A stretch of 46,591 bases of DNA, from assembly GCA_016199745.1 (NCBI GenBank), contig JACQFZ010000038.1, positions 1-46,591 on the forward strand, in the 5' to 3' direction. The translations under genes and the position numbers were made by a program. The DNA comes from Gammaproteobacteria bacterium (GTDB taxonomy: Bacteria > Pseudomonadota > Gammaproteobacteria > Acidiferrobacterales > Sulfurifustaceae). Below the pieces are notes generated by a model, which made no database searches, was not told the DNA's origin, and was given only the letters and a program-made list of their open reading frames with translations. This document shows positions 5,740 to 14,288 of the stretch, one piece after another (within the stretch, counting starts at the first letter, position 1; each line of letters starts with the position of its first letter).

Positions 5740-7401
5740 ATGATTTCAAGAAAGGCAGGGTTGATGTTTGTGGCGATGCTGGCGGTGGCCAGGCCTGCAT
5801 TGAGTGAGTCGGAGGTCGTCTATCTGGATCAAGGCTGGTCTGCTCAGGATCGGGCAGGGTTTTACAACACTCCGCAAGGTTCTTATCTCATTCCTCTCTC
5901 CTGGTTTTTGTCGTTGGAGCAGCCCGATAGCAAGGCGCCGTTCAGTACCCCGGCTTATATCCGTCGCTTTAAGTATCTGACAGGTTATGCCGACGCTAGT
6001 GCGCCAGAGGGTGACCGCTTGCCCGTGGGATTTGCCATCGAGCGCAATGAAGGCAAGCAAGACTGGATGGGTTATACCTGTGGCGCCTGTCACACCAACG
6101 ACATCCAATTCAAAGGCGTGCGGATGCGTATCGACGGTGCGCCAACCATGGCGGATTTCCAGAGCTTCGTCACGCAGTTGGGGCGCGCGTTAAAAAAGAC
6201 GGTAGTTGACGATGCGACGTTTAACCGCTTCGCTCGGCGCGTTACCAAATCGAATGACCCGACAGCATTCGCGGCTCTGCGTAGCGAGCTGGAACAATTC
6301 GAGAAGAAGTATTCCGGTTTTATGGCACGCAACCTCACCAGCCACGTATATGGTTACGGCCGCCTGGATGCCTTTGGTTACATCATGAACGAGCTGTATG
6401 TCGACGATTTGGGCGCGCCTGAAAACCAGCGCGAACCTAATGCGTCGGTAAGTTATCCGTTTTTATGGAGCACTCCGCAGCACGATTGGGTGCAATGGAA
6501 CGGTTCCGCGAATAATCCGTTTGGCCGCAATGTCGGCGAGGTGTTGGGCACCTTTGGCAGCGTCGAGTTAAAGGACGTCAGCAAGTTAGGGAAGACCACC
6601 GCCCGCGGGCGTGAGCTTTTCGAGCTTGAGCGTCTGGTGACTCGCCTCAAGGCACCCAAATGGCCGGAAGACATCCTGGGCCAGATCGACCACGGGCGCG
6701 CCGAAAACGGACGCATGATTTATGCGAAAAATTGCGCATCCTGCCATGCGCTGCCCGACAGCATGGGGCGGTACCCGATGACGCCGGCGGCAGAAAATTA
6801 TTTTGGCGTGCAGTTCGTGGAAACCCACATGACGCCGTTGTCGGAGCTGGGGACCGATCCGTTAGCCTCGCTGAACATCGCGTTGCGTCCTGCTGCAACG
6901 GGCGGCTTGGCGCCTTATTTGCCGGCTCCGTACACTGGGCAGTCTCAACTACCGGCACCGGTATTATTGAGCATCATCGTCGGACTGGCCTCGACCGATG
7001 CAGTCCAGGGAATCCAGCCTGTGCTGACGCCCGCGGAGACGGCCGAATTGATTGGCTATCGCGTCAAGGCCCCGGGTTTGCCGCCCTATGAACCGAAAAA
7101 TATCGTCGCCTACCGGGCACGCCCGCTGGATGGCATATGGGCAACGGCGCCTTATCTGCATAACGGTTCAGTGCCGAATCTCGCCGAGTTGTTAAAACCG
7201 TCGAGCCAACGCATCCAAATGTTTTATGCCGGCTCCCGAGAGTTTGACACTCAACGCGTAGGGTTCGACGTGCGCGACTCTGCCGGCAATTTCCGGTTTG
7301 ATACCCACCTTCCCGGGAATTCAAACAAGGGGCATGAGTACGGCACATGGTTGGGAGATTGGGAGAAGGCGGATCTTCTTGAGTTTTTGAAGACGCTTTA
7401 A
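5740..7401 (+). CDS. Di-haem cytochrome c, RoxA/cytochrome c peroxidase-like
   Basis: A 553-residue exported protein. Residues 1-22 (MISRKAGLMFVAMLAVARPA and on to LSE) form a signal peptide. Two c-type haem sites are present: CGACH at 114-118 and CASCH at 332-336. The C-terminal part contains YRARPLDGIWATAPYLHNGS, a block shared by di-haem peroxidases and the rubber oxygenase RoxA group, in which the second haem region faces a Trp/Tyr-rich electron path. The protein is periplasmic; it probably reduces peroxides or oxidises a hydrophobic substrate, but the substrate cannot be read from sequence. The start is supported by GGGAGGAAAT directly before ATG. It is a single gene followed by a terminator hairpin at 7418, so it is likely monocistronic. 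RoxA enzymes are about 100 residues longer, so 'RoxA-like' describes kinship, not activity. Confidence 0.85.
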   Translation: MISRKAGLMFVAMLAVARPALSESEVVYLDQGWSAQDRAGFYNTPQGSYLIPLSWFLSLEQPDSKAPFSTPAYIRRFKYLTGYADASAPEGDRLPVGFAIERNEGKQDWMGYTCGACHTNDIQFKGVRMRIDGAPTMADFQSFVTQLGRALKKTVVDDATFNRFARRVTKSNDPTAFAALRSELEQFEKKYSGFMARNLTSHVYGYGRLDAFGYIMNELYVDDLGAPENQREPNASVSYPFLWSTPQHDWVQWNGSANNPFGRNVGEVLGTFGSVELKDVSKLGKTTARGRELFELERLVTRLKAPKWPEDILGQIDHGRAENGRMIYAKNCASCHALPDSMGRYPMTPAAENYFGVQFVETHMTPLSELGTDPLASLNIALRPAATGGLAPYLPAPYTGQSQLPAPVLLSIIVGLASTDAVQGIQPVLTPAETAELIGYRVKAPGLPPYEPKNIVAYRARPLDGIWATAPYLHNGSVPNLAELLKPSSQRIQMFYAGSREFDTQRVGFDVRDSAGNFRFDTHLPGNSNKGHEYGTWLGDWEKADLLEFLKTL

Positions 7402-7417
7402 TAAAACGGAAACCGAG

Positions 7418-7446
7418 GCGCCGACGGTCTTGTCGGCGTCTTGTTG
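7418..7446 (+). terminator. Terminator of the di-haem cytochrome gene
   Basis: GCGCCGAC (7418-7425) pairs with GTCGGCGT (7432-7439) around a 6-base loop and is followed by CTTGTTG, a weak U-tract. It begins 17 bases after the stop codon. Confidence 0.6.
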
Positions 7447-7479
7447 AGAACTAAGGGGGTATAAATCGAGTCTGGTTCC

Positions 7480-7661
7480 GAATGGCACTTACTTAAGCCG
7501 CGGCACGCTCTAGCTCCCTCCCCCTCAGGGGGAGGGCTGGGGTGGGGGTGGGTTTTTTACTCGGTTATCGCTGCCATAAAACCCACCCCCCTCCCAACCT
7601 CCTCCCTGAAGGGGGAGGAGCAAATCGTGGCATCTGTTGTCGATGGCGCTTAAGTGCCATT
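7480..7661. repeat. MITE-like family A element, decayed
   Basis: It begins GAATGGCACTTACTTAAG and ends TTAAGTGCCATT, with the GGGGTGGGGGTGGG/CCCACCCCC interior also seen at 5326-5602. The flanks GAGTCTGGTTCC and GACTCCCGGCCC resemble each other but are not a clean duplication. The remaining stretch up to 7975 shows no gene or repeat that I can name. Confidence 0.75.
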
Positions 7662-7975
7662 GACTCCCGGCCCTTTTTATTCTTTTTGGATCGCTTAAAG
7701 CACTATGACGCGAGTCTTGTAGTTCTTCCAAATAAAGACGCCCCGCTCTGCTTGGGCCTTTCTGTGGGAACAAAATGAATTAAATGGGGCGCTTTCCAAA
7801 GTTGTGCAAACGCAGCTTCTTCTAAAACTCCGTCAGTCGAACAGCCAAAACGCCGCACCTGATTAGACAGCGGCCGAGCAAACATTGCCGATTGCTAACC
7901 TTCAGGCAAGGTTCCTGCAAGGGTCACTCCCTATCATTACGCAACCTGACCAAAACATGAATGGAGGGACGCGCA

Positions 7976-8986
7976 ATGTTCGAGATACCTGTCTTGGCGA
8001 AATGCAGAACTGGAGTATTTGTAACCACGTTAGCTCTGGTCGATCTCCTCATCTGGCAACCAGCGCTGGCAAATGACAACGAATTTAATTCGATTCGCGA
8101 TAACCAAAAATCTTGCAGCAATATCGCACTAACCATGCAGAAGTCTTGTCGTTACGAGGCCGCCGCTGACTACTGGAAGACCATTTCCAGCTGTACCAAT
8201 CTATCCGATACGACCGAACAGCAACAATGCCTACAAGAGGTGCGCAGCGGATATAAAGATGCTTGGGGCTTATGCGATCAACAGCGGATAGAACGTCGGA
8301 ATCTTTGTAATGCCGTCGGCGAAGCGCCTTACGATCCCGACTTCGAGCCGAGCAATTTCGTTAATCCTCTGGAAATCGGCAACTCGGTCACTCCCAATCA
8401 GTATTTTCCGCTGGTGCCCGGCAACCGCTGGGTATATCAAGGACGCACCGAAAAAATTACGGTGACCGTCACCAACAAAACAAAATTGATCGAGGGAGTG
8501 ACCTGCCTAATGATTCATGACCAGGTAGAAAGAAACGGTGAACTGCATGAGGACACCGACGATTGGTACACACAAGATAAGGACGGCAACGTCTGGTACT
8601 GCGGTGAGCTGGTACGAAACTTCGAGACATTCAAAGGCGATGCGCCGGCGGATGCGGAACTGGTCGACCTTGGCGGCTCCTTCAAAGTTGGCCGGGACTA
8701 CGCCAAGCCCGGTTTGTTTGTCGCCACGATACCGAAACCCGGCACGGTTTACCGCCAAGAGGTCGCGCTGGGCGTGGCCGAAGATGTCGCAAAGGTGGTC
8801 TCGGTGACCGGCAGCACCAAGGTGCCGGCGAGCTCGTGCGCCAACACTTGCTTGATCACCAAGGAATACACGCCCATCGAGCCGGGTAAGTATGCGCATA
8901 AATACTACGCCCCAGGCGTTGGAATTATTTTAGAAGTCAGCAGCGAAGGTGAACGCGTGGAGCTCATTGAATTTAAGACTCGGTAA
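7976..8986 (+). CDS. Secreted protein of unknown function
   Basis: A 336-residue protein with a signal peptide ending near LIWQPALA. I chose the ATG at 7976 because GGAGGG (7963-7968) is well spaced; an in-frame ATG five codons earlier overlaps that ribosome site. The mature N-terminus (about 35-110) is Cys-rich (CSNIAL, KSCRYEA, SSCTNLS, QQCLQEV), suggesting disulfides. The C-terminal 200 residues, beginning FPLVPGNRWVYQGRTEKITV and including DDWYTQDKDGNVWYCGE, form a beta-rich domain that I have seen in other proteobacterial hypothetical proteins without assigned function. It is most likely periplasmic. It is a single gene with a strong hairpin 9 bases after its stop. Confidence 0.85.
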   Translation: MFEIPVLAKCRTGVFVTTLALVDLLIWQPALANDNEFNSIRDNQKSCSNIALTMQKSCRYEAAADYWKTISSCTNLSDTTEQQQCLQEVRSGYKDAWGLCDQQRIERRNLCNAVGEAPYDPDFEPSNFVNPLEIGNSVTPNQYFPLVPGNRWVYQGRTEKITVTVTNKTKLIEGVTCLMIHDQVERNGELHEDTDDWYTQDKDGNVWYCGELVRNFETFKGDAPADAELVDLGGSFKVGRDYAKPGLFVATIPKPGTVYRQEVALGVAEDVAKVVSVTGSTKVPASSCANTCLITKEYTPIEPGKYAHKYYAPGVGIILEVSSEGERVELIEFKTR

Positions 8987-8995
8987 AAGTAAAAC

Positions 8996-9020
8996 AGCGA
9001 GCCCGCGCGGTGGGCTCGCT
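8996..9020 (+). terminator. Hairpin terminator after the secreted protein gene
   Basis: AGCGAGCCC (8996-9004) and GGGCTCGCT (9012-9020) form a perfect 9-bp stem with a 7-base loop just after the stop codon. There is no clear U-tract after it. Confidence 0.6.
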
Positions 9021-9088
9021 GCTTATCCGCATTAATGTGCTATCAACATATCAAGGGCGTCAGACTCCATATCAATGGGGCCTGACGC

Positions 9089-9106
9089 GAATGCCACTTA
9101 CTTAAG
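9089..9106. repeat. Solo MITE family A end
   Basis: GAATGCCACTTACTTAAG matches the family A terminal repeat with one change and has no partner end. The preceding GTCAGACTCCATATCAATGG resembles the sequence before the truncated transposase at 2581. Confidence 0.6.
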
Positions 9107-9134
9107 CTCCAACCCCCTAATGTAAAAAACAAAA

Positions 9135-9161
9135 AGCCCGGTAGGATGGGTGAAACCCATC
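9135..9161. repeat. REP-like hairpin, downstream flank of the transposase
   Basis: AGCCCGGTAGGATGGGTGAA followed by ACCCATC contains the palindrome GATGGGTGAAACCCATC. The whole unit is repeated in inverted orientation at 9716-9742, so the two flank the transposase gene as REP sequences. Confidence 0.8.
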
Positions 9162-9162
9162 A

Positions 9163-9696
9163 TCATTCAAACTCACCGACCGCCAATTCCTGTTCTGTTC
9201 CGCCAGCCCACTCAACGGAATAAATGCCGTCCCGCACATGACGATGAAACGTCGAATGCGGCCAATCGCGCACGCGCTTCACATAGCCGTGTTTGACCGG
9301 ATTGTAATGAATGTAATCGAAATGCCGTTGAAGATCCTTTTCATCGCGGATTAGGTGTTCCCAAAAACGACGCTGCCAAATACCGCGCTCGCCCTTTGAC
9401 TGACGGCTTACCGAACGTCGCTCATACGGTGGATAGGTTGCTGAAAATGTTGCCTTGAGCCGGCGCCAGCGGTTGGAATAATCGTTGTCGCCGGCCGGCA
9501 ACGTCCACAGTGCGTGGAGATGGTCAGGCATGACGACGATGGCATCGAGCGTAAACGGGTGCGCCTTAATTTCCTCCCGAATTATTCGTTTCAGGATATC
9601 GATCCGATCAACCAGATCCGTTCGGTGACGCTCGGCCAGATTGACGGTGAAGAAATATGTTCCACCTGGCACATTAGCGCGGCGATAGTCGGTCAC
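9163..9696 (-). CDS. REP-associated tyrosine transposase (RAYT, Y1/HUH)
   Basis: A 177-residue member of the IS200/IS605-like Y1 transposases domesticated with REP sequences. It carries the HUH motif in VVMPDHLHALW and the catalytic-tyrosine helix region HFDYIHYNPVKHGYV. The N-terminus YRRANVPGGTYFFTV is typical of the family. The GTG at 9696 is the likely start. The enzyme is expected to nick and join REP hairpins as single-stranded DNA, and its gene is flanked by inverted REPs (9135-9161, 9716-9742). The same REP family occurs as a pair at 42759-42811. The gene is full length with the expected motifs, so it may be active. Confidence 0.93.
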   Translation of the reverse strand: MTDYRRANVPGGTYFFTVNLAERHRTDLVDRIDILKRIIREEIKAHPFTLDAIVVMPDHLHALWTLPAGDNDYSNRWRRLKATFSATYPPYERRSVSRQSKGERGIWQRRFWEHLIRDEKDLQRHFDYIHYNPVKHGYVKRVRDWPHSTFHRHVRDGIYSVEWAGGTEQELAVGEFE

Positions 9697-9715
9697 CGTC
9701 GTTTGATTTCCTGTT

Positions 9716-9742
9716 GATGGGTTTCACCCATCCTACCGGGCT
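9716..9742. repeat. REP-like hairpin, upstream flank of the transposase
   Basis: The inverted copy of 9135-9161: GATGGGTTTCACCCATC followed by CTACCGGGCT. It lies just upstream of the transposase start, where it could also act on that gene's mRNA. Confidence 0.8.
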
Positions 9743-9829
9743 CACCGACAGACTGGTTACCCGAATTCTGATATAACCGCTTGAATCAGGATTCCCAGTT
9801 CATCAACCACTGTGCCAGGCTGACGTAAC

Positions 9830-10621
9830 ATGCAGTCGATAAATTTATTCTCGGTAAAGTCGCTATTCGTCGAACTCTTGTTCGACGGAACTATTGTTGC
9901 GAGTGGAACGGGCTTCGTGGTAGATGCGCCGCTTGGCCCATTACTTATAACGGCAAGACACAACGTCACAGGAAAGCATCATCAGACGAATAAATTGTTG
10001 TCGTCGACAGGCGGGGTTCCGAATCAAATTGCGATACTTCAAGCAAATGTGTCGAAGGATGCGACTGAGATATCCTGGGTCCGATCGATCGCCCAGCTTC
10101 TTGATCAGGACGGAAACCCGCTTTGGTATGAACATCCTGTGCTCGGAGACAAAGTTGACCTGGTCGCTATTCCATTACCGACCGTTGACGGAATTAGACC
10201 ATATAAATATTCGTTAGACGGAAAGGGGGAAGTGCAATTCAACGTCGATCCGGCCACTCCTGTAAACGTCGTTGGATTCCCTAGAGGGTTGGGTGCGAGT
10301 GGCGAAATGCGTCCGGGGCTTCCGCCGATAGCGGTCTGGATCAGTGGGTTCGTTGCGACCGAGATCAACTTCGACTTCGACGGTATGCCGATGTTTTTGA
10401 TCAATTGTCGAACCACAAATGGGCTGTCGGGTGCTCCGGTTATCGCGTATCGTCATCCGGGTTATCCAATTCAGATTGGTAAAAACGTTGAAACACGAAC
10501 GTCAGCGTGTTTTAGGTTCCTTGGGATTTATACCGGGAGGGACACAAAGGATGGAGACATAGGGTACGTGTGGAAAACATCGGTAATTCGCGAATTGGCG
10601 GCGAGCGTTAGTGCTAGTTGA
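9830..10621 (+). CDS. Trypsin-like serine protease
   Basis: A 263-residue protein with the trypsin-like peptidase layout and no signal peptide or membrane segment. An ASGTGFVVDAPLGPLL strand leads to ITARHNV, with the catalytic His. VDLVAIPL supplies the likely Asp, and TTNGLSGAPVIAY contains the nucleophilic Ser in GxSGAP. These are the usual elements of the Trypsin_2 group, which includes many uncharacterised cytoplasmic proteases. No clear ribosome site precedes the ATG at 9830. The gene is flanked by the REP/transposase unit and a convergent permease gene and has no operon partner. Such orphan proteases sometimes occur in defence islands, but nothing else here supports that. Confidence 0.8.
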   Translation: MQSINLFSVKSLFVELLFDGTIVASGTGFVVDAPLGPLLITARHNVTGKHHQTNKLLSSTGGVPNQIAILQANVSKDATEISWVRSIAQLLDQDGNPLWYEHPVLGDKVDLVAIPLPTVDGIRPYKYSLDGKGEVQFNVDPATPVNVVGFPRGLGASGEMRPGLPPIAVWISGFVATEINFDFDGMPMFLINCRTTNGLSGAPVIAYRHPGYPIQIGKNVETRTSACFRFLGIYTGRDTKDGDIGYVWKTSVIRELAASVSAS

Positions 10622-10743
10622 GGCATCTGTCACGCTGGCGCAATTCCAAAAACGCAAATGAAGTTAGCTCAGACCATGGTTTAGGATTAAGTCTGTCCCC
10701 AATTGTTTGCGTACCGCAGAAATCTTACTGGCGTTGAAAGCAA

Positions 10744-11946
10744 TTACTCGCTTAACAACTCAGCCACCGCCCGCAACCGCTCGATCTGTTGTGTAATAAC
10801 TTTCACGATCACAACAATCGGAATGCTAAGCAGCATGCCCCACACACCCCACAGCCAACCAAAGAACAGCAGCGCAATAAATATCGCCGCCGAGTTCATG
10901 CGTGCCATGTGTCCGGTCATCCACGTTTGCACGAACGTACCGACGGTGGTCGCAATCGCGAGCGATGTGCCGGCGACGAGCATCGCGTCCGAGAACGCGT
11001 TGAACTGAACGAATCCGGCCATGCCGGTAAGACCGGCAGTGACCGCGGGGCCGAAGTAGGGGATCAAGTGCAGCACGCCGGCGGCAACCGCCCACGCGCC
11101 GGCGTTTTCGAGGCCGATGAGTGTGAACGCGATCCACGTTACGATGCCGAGTAGCACGTTGGTGACGAGTAGCATGAGCGTGTAGCGCTGAATCGATTGG
11201 TTGATGTCGTCGAGGATGACGATAGTGATCTTCTGATGCGACAGCGACGGCCCCGCGAGACGCACCAGCTTGCGCTTGAAGGTACCGCCCGCGAGTAGCA
11301 AGAAATACACGAGAAAAATCACCATCGCAATTTGCCCGAGCACGCCGATGGCGCCGACCGAGCTCGTTAACAGCACACTACTCAGCCGGAACATCGGCGG
11401 TTGCTCGAACACGACTTGTACTTGCGGCACGTCGGGATCCGGCGCTTCGACCGGTTTCGTCGGGTTCGTCGCATTCTCCAGCGCGCGGGCGGCGCTTTCC
11501 ACCTTTGCCATGTTGCGTCGTTGTTTTTGCTGCAAGGACGCGAGGCCATTGGAAATCTTGCTGCTCGCCGACGGTAATTGATTGATGATCGTCTGCACTT
11601 GCCCGCGTATGGAATAGGCGCCGAACACCAGTGCGCACAGCACGCCGATCATGACGATCGTTGCGCCGAGTGGCCGCCAAATCTTCAGCTTTTTGAGCCC
11701 GGTAACGAGCGGGTTCAGCGTGTAGGCGATGAGGATGCCGACGAGCAGCGAGACGAAGAAGCTTTGCGCCCAGTCGAGGATATAAATCAGTGCCACGGCG
11801 GCGATAATGTTGACGGCGATGCCGCGTGGTCGGGTGCGCGGTTTGCGAGTGGCGGTCGGCGTGATTTCTGTTGCCGTGGGCATGTCGGCTGGGTTTTGCA
11901 TGCGTAAGGTTGACCGAGTTATTGGTAGTTGGCCCGATTGGGCCAT
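10744..11946 (-). CDS. AI-2E/PerM family membrane transporter
   Basis: A 400-residue polytopic inner-membrane protein of the AI-2E family transporter (PerM/UPF0118) group. It has an N-terminal helix pair (VNIIAAVALIYILDWAQSFF, LLVGILIAYTLNPLV), a soluble middle region (about 110-200) and several C-terminal helices, including ENAGAWAVAAGVLHLIPYFG and the ending WGMLLSIPIVVIVKVI. Members are exporters or permeases of small molecules; the substrate is unknown. I place the start at ATG 11946. ATG 11901 is also possible, and the frame stays open to a GTG at 12030 right at the end of a repeat element, which I think is not translated. The Thr/Pro/Arg-rich first 40 residues look disordered. It is a single gene. 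Confidence 0.88.
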   Translation of the reverse strand: MAQSGQLPITRSTLRMQNPADMPTATEITPTATRKPRTRPRGIAVNIIAAVALIYILDWAQSFFVSLLVGILIAYTLNPLVTGLKKLKIWRPLGATIVMIGVLCALVFGAYSIRGQVQTIINQLPSASSKISNGLASLQQKQRRNMAKVESAARALENATNPTKPVEAPDPDVPQVQVVFEQPPMFRLSSVLLTSSVGAIGVLGQIAMVIFLVYFLLLAGGTFKRKLVRLAGPSLSHQKITIVILDDINQSIQRYTLMLLVTNVLLGIVTWIAFTLIGLENAGAWAVAAGVLHLIPYFGPAVTAGLTGMAGFVQFNAFSDAMLVAGTSLAIATTVGTFVQTWMTGHMARMNSAAIFIALLFFGWLWGVWGMLLSIPIVVIVKVITQQIERLRAVAELLSE

Positions 11947-12030
11947 TTCGCCACTAAAATTATAGCGAGGCTTGGGCAAAGCGCCGGCTTTGCTGATAAT
12001 GGCGTGGTTGTGCCCGAACAGTGTTAGCAC

Positions 12031-12313
12031 CTAGTATCCCGAGTCATTAATTCATTAAAGAATTCCCGGATGCTTGATGCTGCGTCTCCCTCTCCCCATG
12101 CGGGAGGTGAGGCGGGGTTTTCGCGAACACACTTAACGTGTGTTCGCGCCGCCGAACGGGTGCAGGTGATTTTCCTGCACCCAGGTGGGAATACAACAAG
12201 GGAGAGGGGAAAGTTATAAGGTTCCCCCCTCTCCCCCGGCCCCTCTCCCGCAAGGGGAGAGGGGAGTGGCTAGCGATACATTTATTCAACGAATTAATGA
12301 CTCGGGACACTAG
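12031..12313. repeat. MITE-like element of a second family (CTAGTRTCCCGAGTCATTAA ends)
   Basis: The left end CTAGTATCCCGAGTCATTAA and the right end, its inverted copy with one change (12291-12313), give a terminal repeat of about 23 bp unlike family A. The interior contains ccctctcccc/gggagaggg arms and a double-hairpin module (12109-12182). It lies between the permease start and the DUF883 operon. Confidence 0.8.
12109..12182. other. Double-hairpin structured module, copy 2
   Basis: GGCGG (12111-12115) pairs with CCGCC (12149-12153) around hairpin 1, CGCGAACACAC/GTGTGTTCGCG. GAAC follows, then hairpin 2, GGGTGCAGG/CCTGCACCC with loop TGATTTT. The stem sequences differ strongly from copies 1 and 3 yet pair perfectly, so the base changes are compensatory. 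Confidence 0.65.
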
Positions 12314-12322
12314 GGAGACGAC

Positions 12323-12676
12323 ATGAAACCGACACCTCCACTCTCCGATACTAAGGAAACGGTCGAAGACGCCGTCGATAAACTCGCCCAAACCGCGCGC
12401 GACATCGTCGATCGCGTGGCCAAAGCCGCCAACGATGCGGCGCGCGAGGCCAAGCCCGCCATCGACCGCGCGGACCAGTTCGCGCATAACATGGTCGACA
12501 AAGCCGCGGCCGGCACGGCCAACGCCGCCGACTGGTTGGAAGGGCAGGCCAACGAGTTCAACATCGATAAAGAAAAACTCGTCACCGATGTGCGCGTCTA
12601 TATCCAACAAAACTCGCTCAAAGCGGTCGGCGTCGCATTTGCCGTGGGCCTTCTCATTGCTCGGATGATTCGTTGA
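12323..12676 (+). CDS. DUF883 (ElaB/YqjD-like) membrane-anchored protein
   Basis: A 117-residue protein: a long amphipathic Ala/Lys/Asp-rich helix (about residues 8-85, for example EDAVDKLAQTARDIVDRVAK) and one C-terminal membrane segment, AVGVAFAVGLLIARMIR. This is the layout of the DUF883 family, in which E. coli YqjD and ElaB bind stationary-phase ribosomes and tether them to the inner membrane. The GGGAG just before the ATG supports the start. It is the first gene of a three-gene operon with overlapping stops and starts, matching the E. coli yqjD-yqjE-yqjK order. The next TTG overlaps its TGA. Confidence 0.88.
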   Translation: MKPTPPLSDTKETVEDAVDKLAQTARDIVDRVAKAANDAAREAKPAIDRADQFAHNMVDKAAAGTANAADWLEGQANEFNIDKEKLVTDVRVYIQQNSLKAVGVAFAVGLLIARMIR

Positions 12677-13074
12677 AAAGCGAACGCGAATCGGATTCGC
12701 CCGAAGCGCCGGCCGCGGGCGGAATATTCGCGGCGATCACGAATGCCATCTCATCGGCGCGCGATGTCCTAACGAATTTCGTCGAGCTAGCGACGCTCGA
12801 GCTGCGCCAAGCGGGGCACACGCTGATGTGGCTCGTCGCCATCGGCATCGTTGTCGGATTCGCCATCATCGGCACATGGACCGCGCTCATGGTGATGCTG
12901 GCCCTGTGGATGGTCTCGCTCGGCGTGAGTTGGCTCGCCGCTTTCGCGGGCGTCGCCAGCTTGAACTTGTTGCTTGCGATCGGCGGCGTTCTCGTCGCCT
13001 TCAAGCTCAGCCGCAATCTCCTGTTCCCAGCAACGCGCCGCCAGTTGCGTAAAACGCCGGCCGATTCTCCATGA
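12673..13074 (+). CDS. YqjE-like (phage holin superfamily) membrane protein
   Basis: A 133-residue protein with a short Ser/Pro/Glu-rich N-terminus, an amphipathic helix (LTNFVELATLELRQAGHTLM) and two hydrophobic hairpins (about 48-80 and 82-108), as in YqjE. Its TTG start overlaps the preceding TGA (translational coupling), and its stop overlaps the next ATG. The role is unknown; the family sits with YqjD and may work with it at the inner membrane. Confidence 0.82.
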   Translation: MKSERESDSPEAPAAGGIFAAITNAISSARDVLTNFVELATLELRQAGHTLMWLVAIGIVVGFAIIGTWTALMVMLALWMVSLGVSWLAAFAGVASLNLLLAIGGVLVAFKLSRNLLFPATRRQLRKTPADSP

Positions 13075-13382
13075 GACGTAATTCGGAAATCGCGCTCGCC
13101 GAACGCAAGCTCGAACAATCGAAACAACAACTACGCGATCAGATCGCGCAAGCAAAGTCGCAAACGGTTTCGAGCCAGATGCAGCCGGCTTATCTGGTCG
13201 TTGCCAGCGTCGCGGCCGCGGCCGTCGTTGGCGTATGGGGGTGGCGCAAACGCCGTCAACCGGTATCGGAAAACCCGTCGCCATCGTTTCCGTTGCGGAA
13301 CGTCGTTATTGCATTGTTGCTACCGATCGCGCTGCAGCTGTTCGCGAAACTGCTACGCCGAGCAGTTTCGCGCAGGATATAA
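13071..13382 (+). CDS. YqjK-like small membrane protein
   Basis: A 103-residue protein. A charged N-terminal helix (about 1-40, LAERKLEQSKQQLRDQIAQA) is followed by a membrane segment at about 42-58 and another hydrophobic stretch at 75-93, separated by basic residues. Position and layout match YqjK, the third gene of the yqjDEK unit. The ATGA overlap with the preceding gene indicates coupling. The sequence match itself is weak. The 234 bases after it hold nothing I can name. Confidence 0.7.
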   Translation: MRRNSEIALAERKLEQSKQQLRDQIAQAKSQTVSSQMQPAYLVVASVAAAAVVGVWGWRKRRQPVSENPSPSFPLRNVVIALLLPIALQLFAKLLRRAVSRRI

Positions 13383-13616
13383 CCAATGTTTAAGTTCTTG
13401 CCTAGTACCCGGCAACTTTTCAAAGCATTGGCATTCGATTCCCGATGAATCGAAGGACATGCCGATATTCCATTGCGAATTTCCTGCTGGCGTCCGGCGT
13501 CGCTTGTGGTAGCCCATTTTCCATTCTGATACTTTTAAGCCTTATTCTGAGTCATGGCAGAGTCGCCCAAAAGCCTCTACTATTTCCCGCGCGTAATTAA
13601 AATTCTGGGTGGTGAA

Positions 13617-14288
13617 ATGAAAAAAGCTCGTGCAGTAATCCTCTTTGTTTTCTTCGGTGTAACCCTAGTTGGGTGTGCCACTGAATCGCATCGTGCGCTC
13701 GAGGTGGAAAAGGTCGCCTCGGCGAATACGCCCTACACTGGCCAAAAGGCCACCTTGGTGGTTGGCAAGTTCGACAATCGCTCGAGTTACATGCGCGGGC
13801 TGTTTTCGGACGGCGTTGATCGTCTCGGTGGTCAGGCCAAGACGATTTTAATCGGCCACTTGAGCCAAACCGGCCGCTTCCATGTTGTCGATCGCGATAA
13901 CTTGCAAGAAATGGCGCACGAAGCGTCCATAAAAAACCAGCCGCAGAAGCTCAAGGGCGCCGACTTCGTGATAACGGGTGACGTTGCGGAATTCGGCCGA
14001 AAAGAAGTCGGCGATGTTCAGTTGTTCGGCATCCTCGGTAGTGGTAAGAAACAAGTGGCTTACACAAAAGTCATTCTTAACGTTGTCGATGTGCAGACGT
14101 CGGATACCGTTTATTCGGTGCAAGGTGCCGGTGAATATGAATTGAATAGTCGCGAAATCATTGGCTTTGGCGGCAGGTCGGGCTACGACTCCACGCTCAA
14201 CGGCAAGGTGTTAGATCTCGCCATGCGTGAAGCCATTAACCGCCTGGTCGAAGGCATCGAACAAGGAAAGTGGAAGCCGGTTCAGTGA
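13617..14288 (+). CDS. CsgG/HfaB-family lipoprotein
   Basis: A 223-residue lipoprotein. The N-terminus MKKARAVILFVFFGVTLVGC ends in a lipobox with the lipidated Cys at residue 20. The body resembles the CsgG fold: VVGKFDNRSSY, AKTILIGHLSQTGRFHVVDR (the typical 'FxVVER' element), KGADFVITGDVAEFG and KVILNVVDVQTSDTVYSVQG. CsgG forms an outer-membrane secretion pore, but members of this shorter class, paired with DUF4810 and DUF799 lipoproteins, are of unknown function. I chose ATG 13617 because it starts the signal peptide; an upstream in-frame ATG at 13554 would add 21 residues ahead of it. It is the first gene of a tightly coupled three-gene operon. Confidence 0.87.
   Translation: MKKARAVILFVFFGVTLVGCATESHRALEVEKVASANTPYTGQKATLVVGKFDNRSSYMRGLFSDGVDRLGGQAKTILIGHLSQTGRFHVVDRDNLQEMAHEASIKNQPQKLKGADFVITGDVAEFGRKEVGDVQLFGILGSGKKQVAYTKVILNVVDVQTSDTVYSVQGAGEYELNSREIIGFGGRSGYDSTLNGKVLDLAMREAINRLVEGIEQGKWKPVQ

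Noticed and set aside
12031-12313. Family A membership of this element
   Set aside because: Its ends (CTAGTRTCCCGAGTCATTAA) differ from GAATGGCACTTACTTAAG; only the interior hairpin module is shared.
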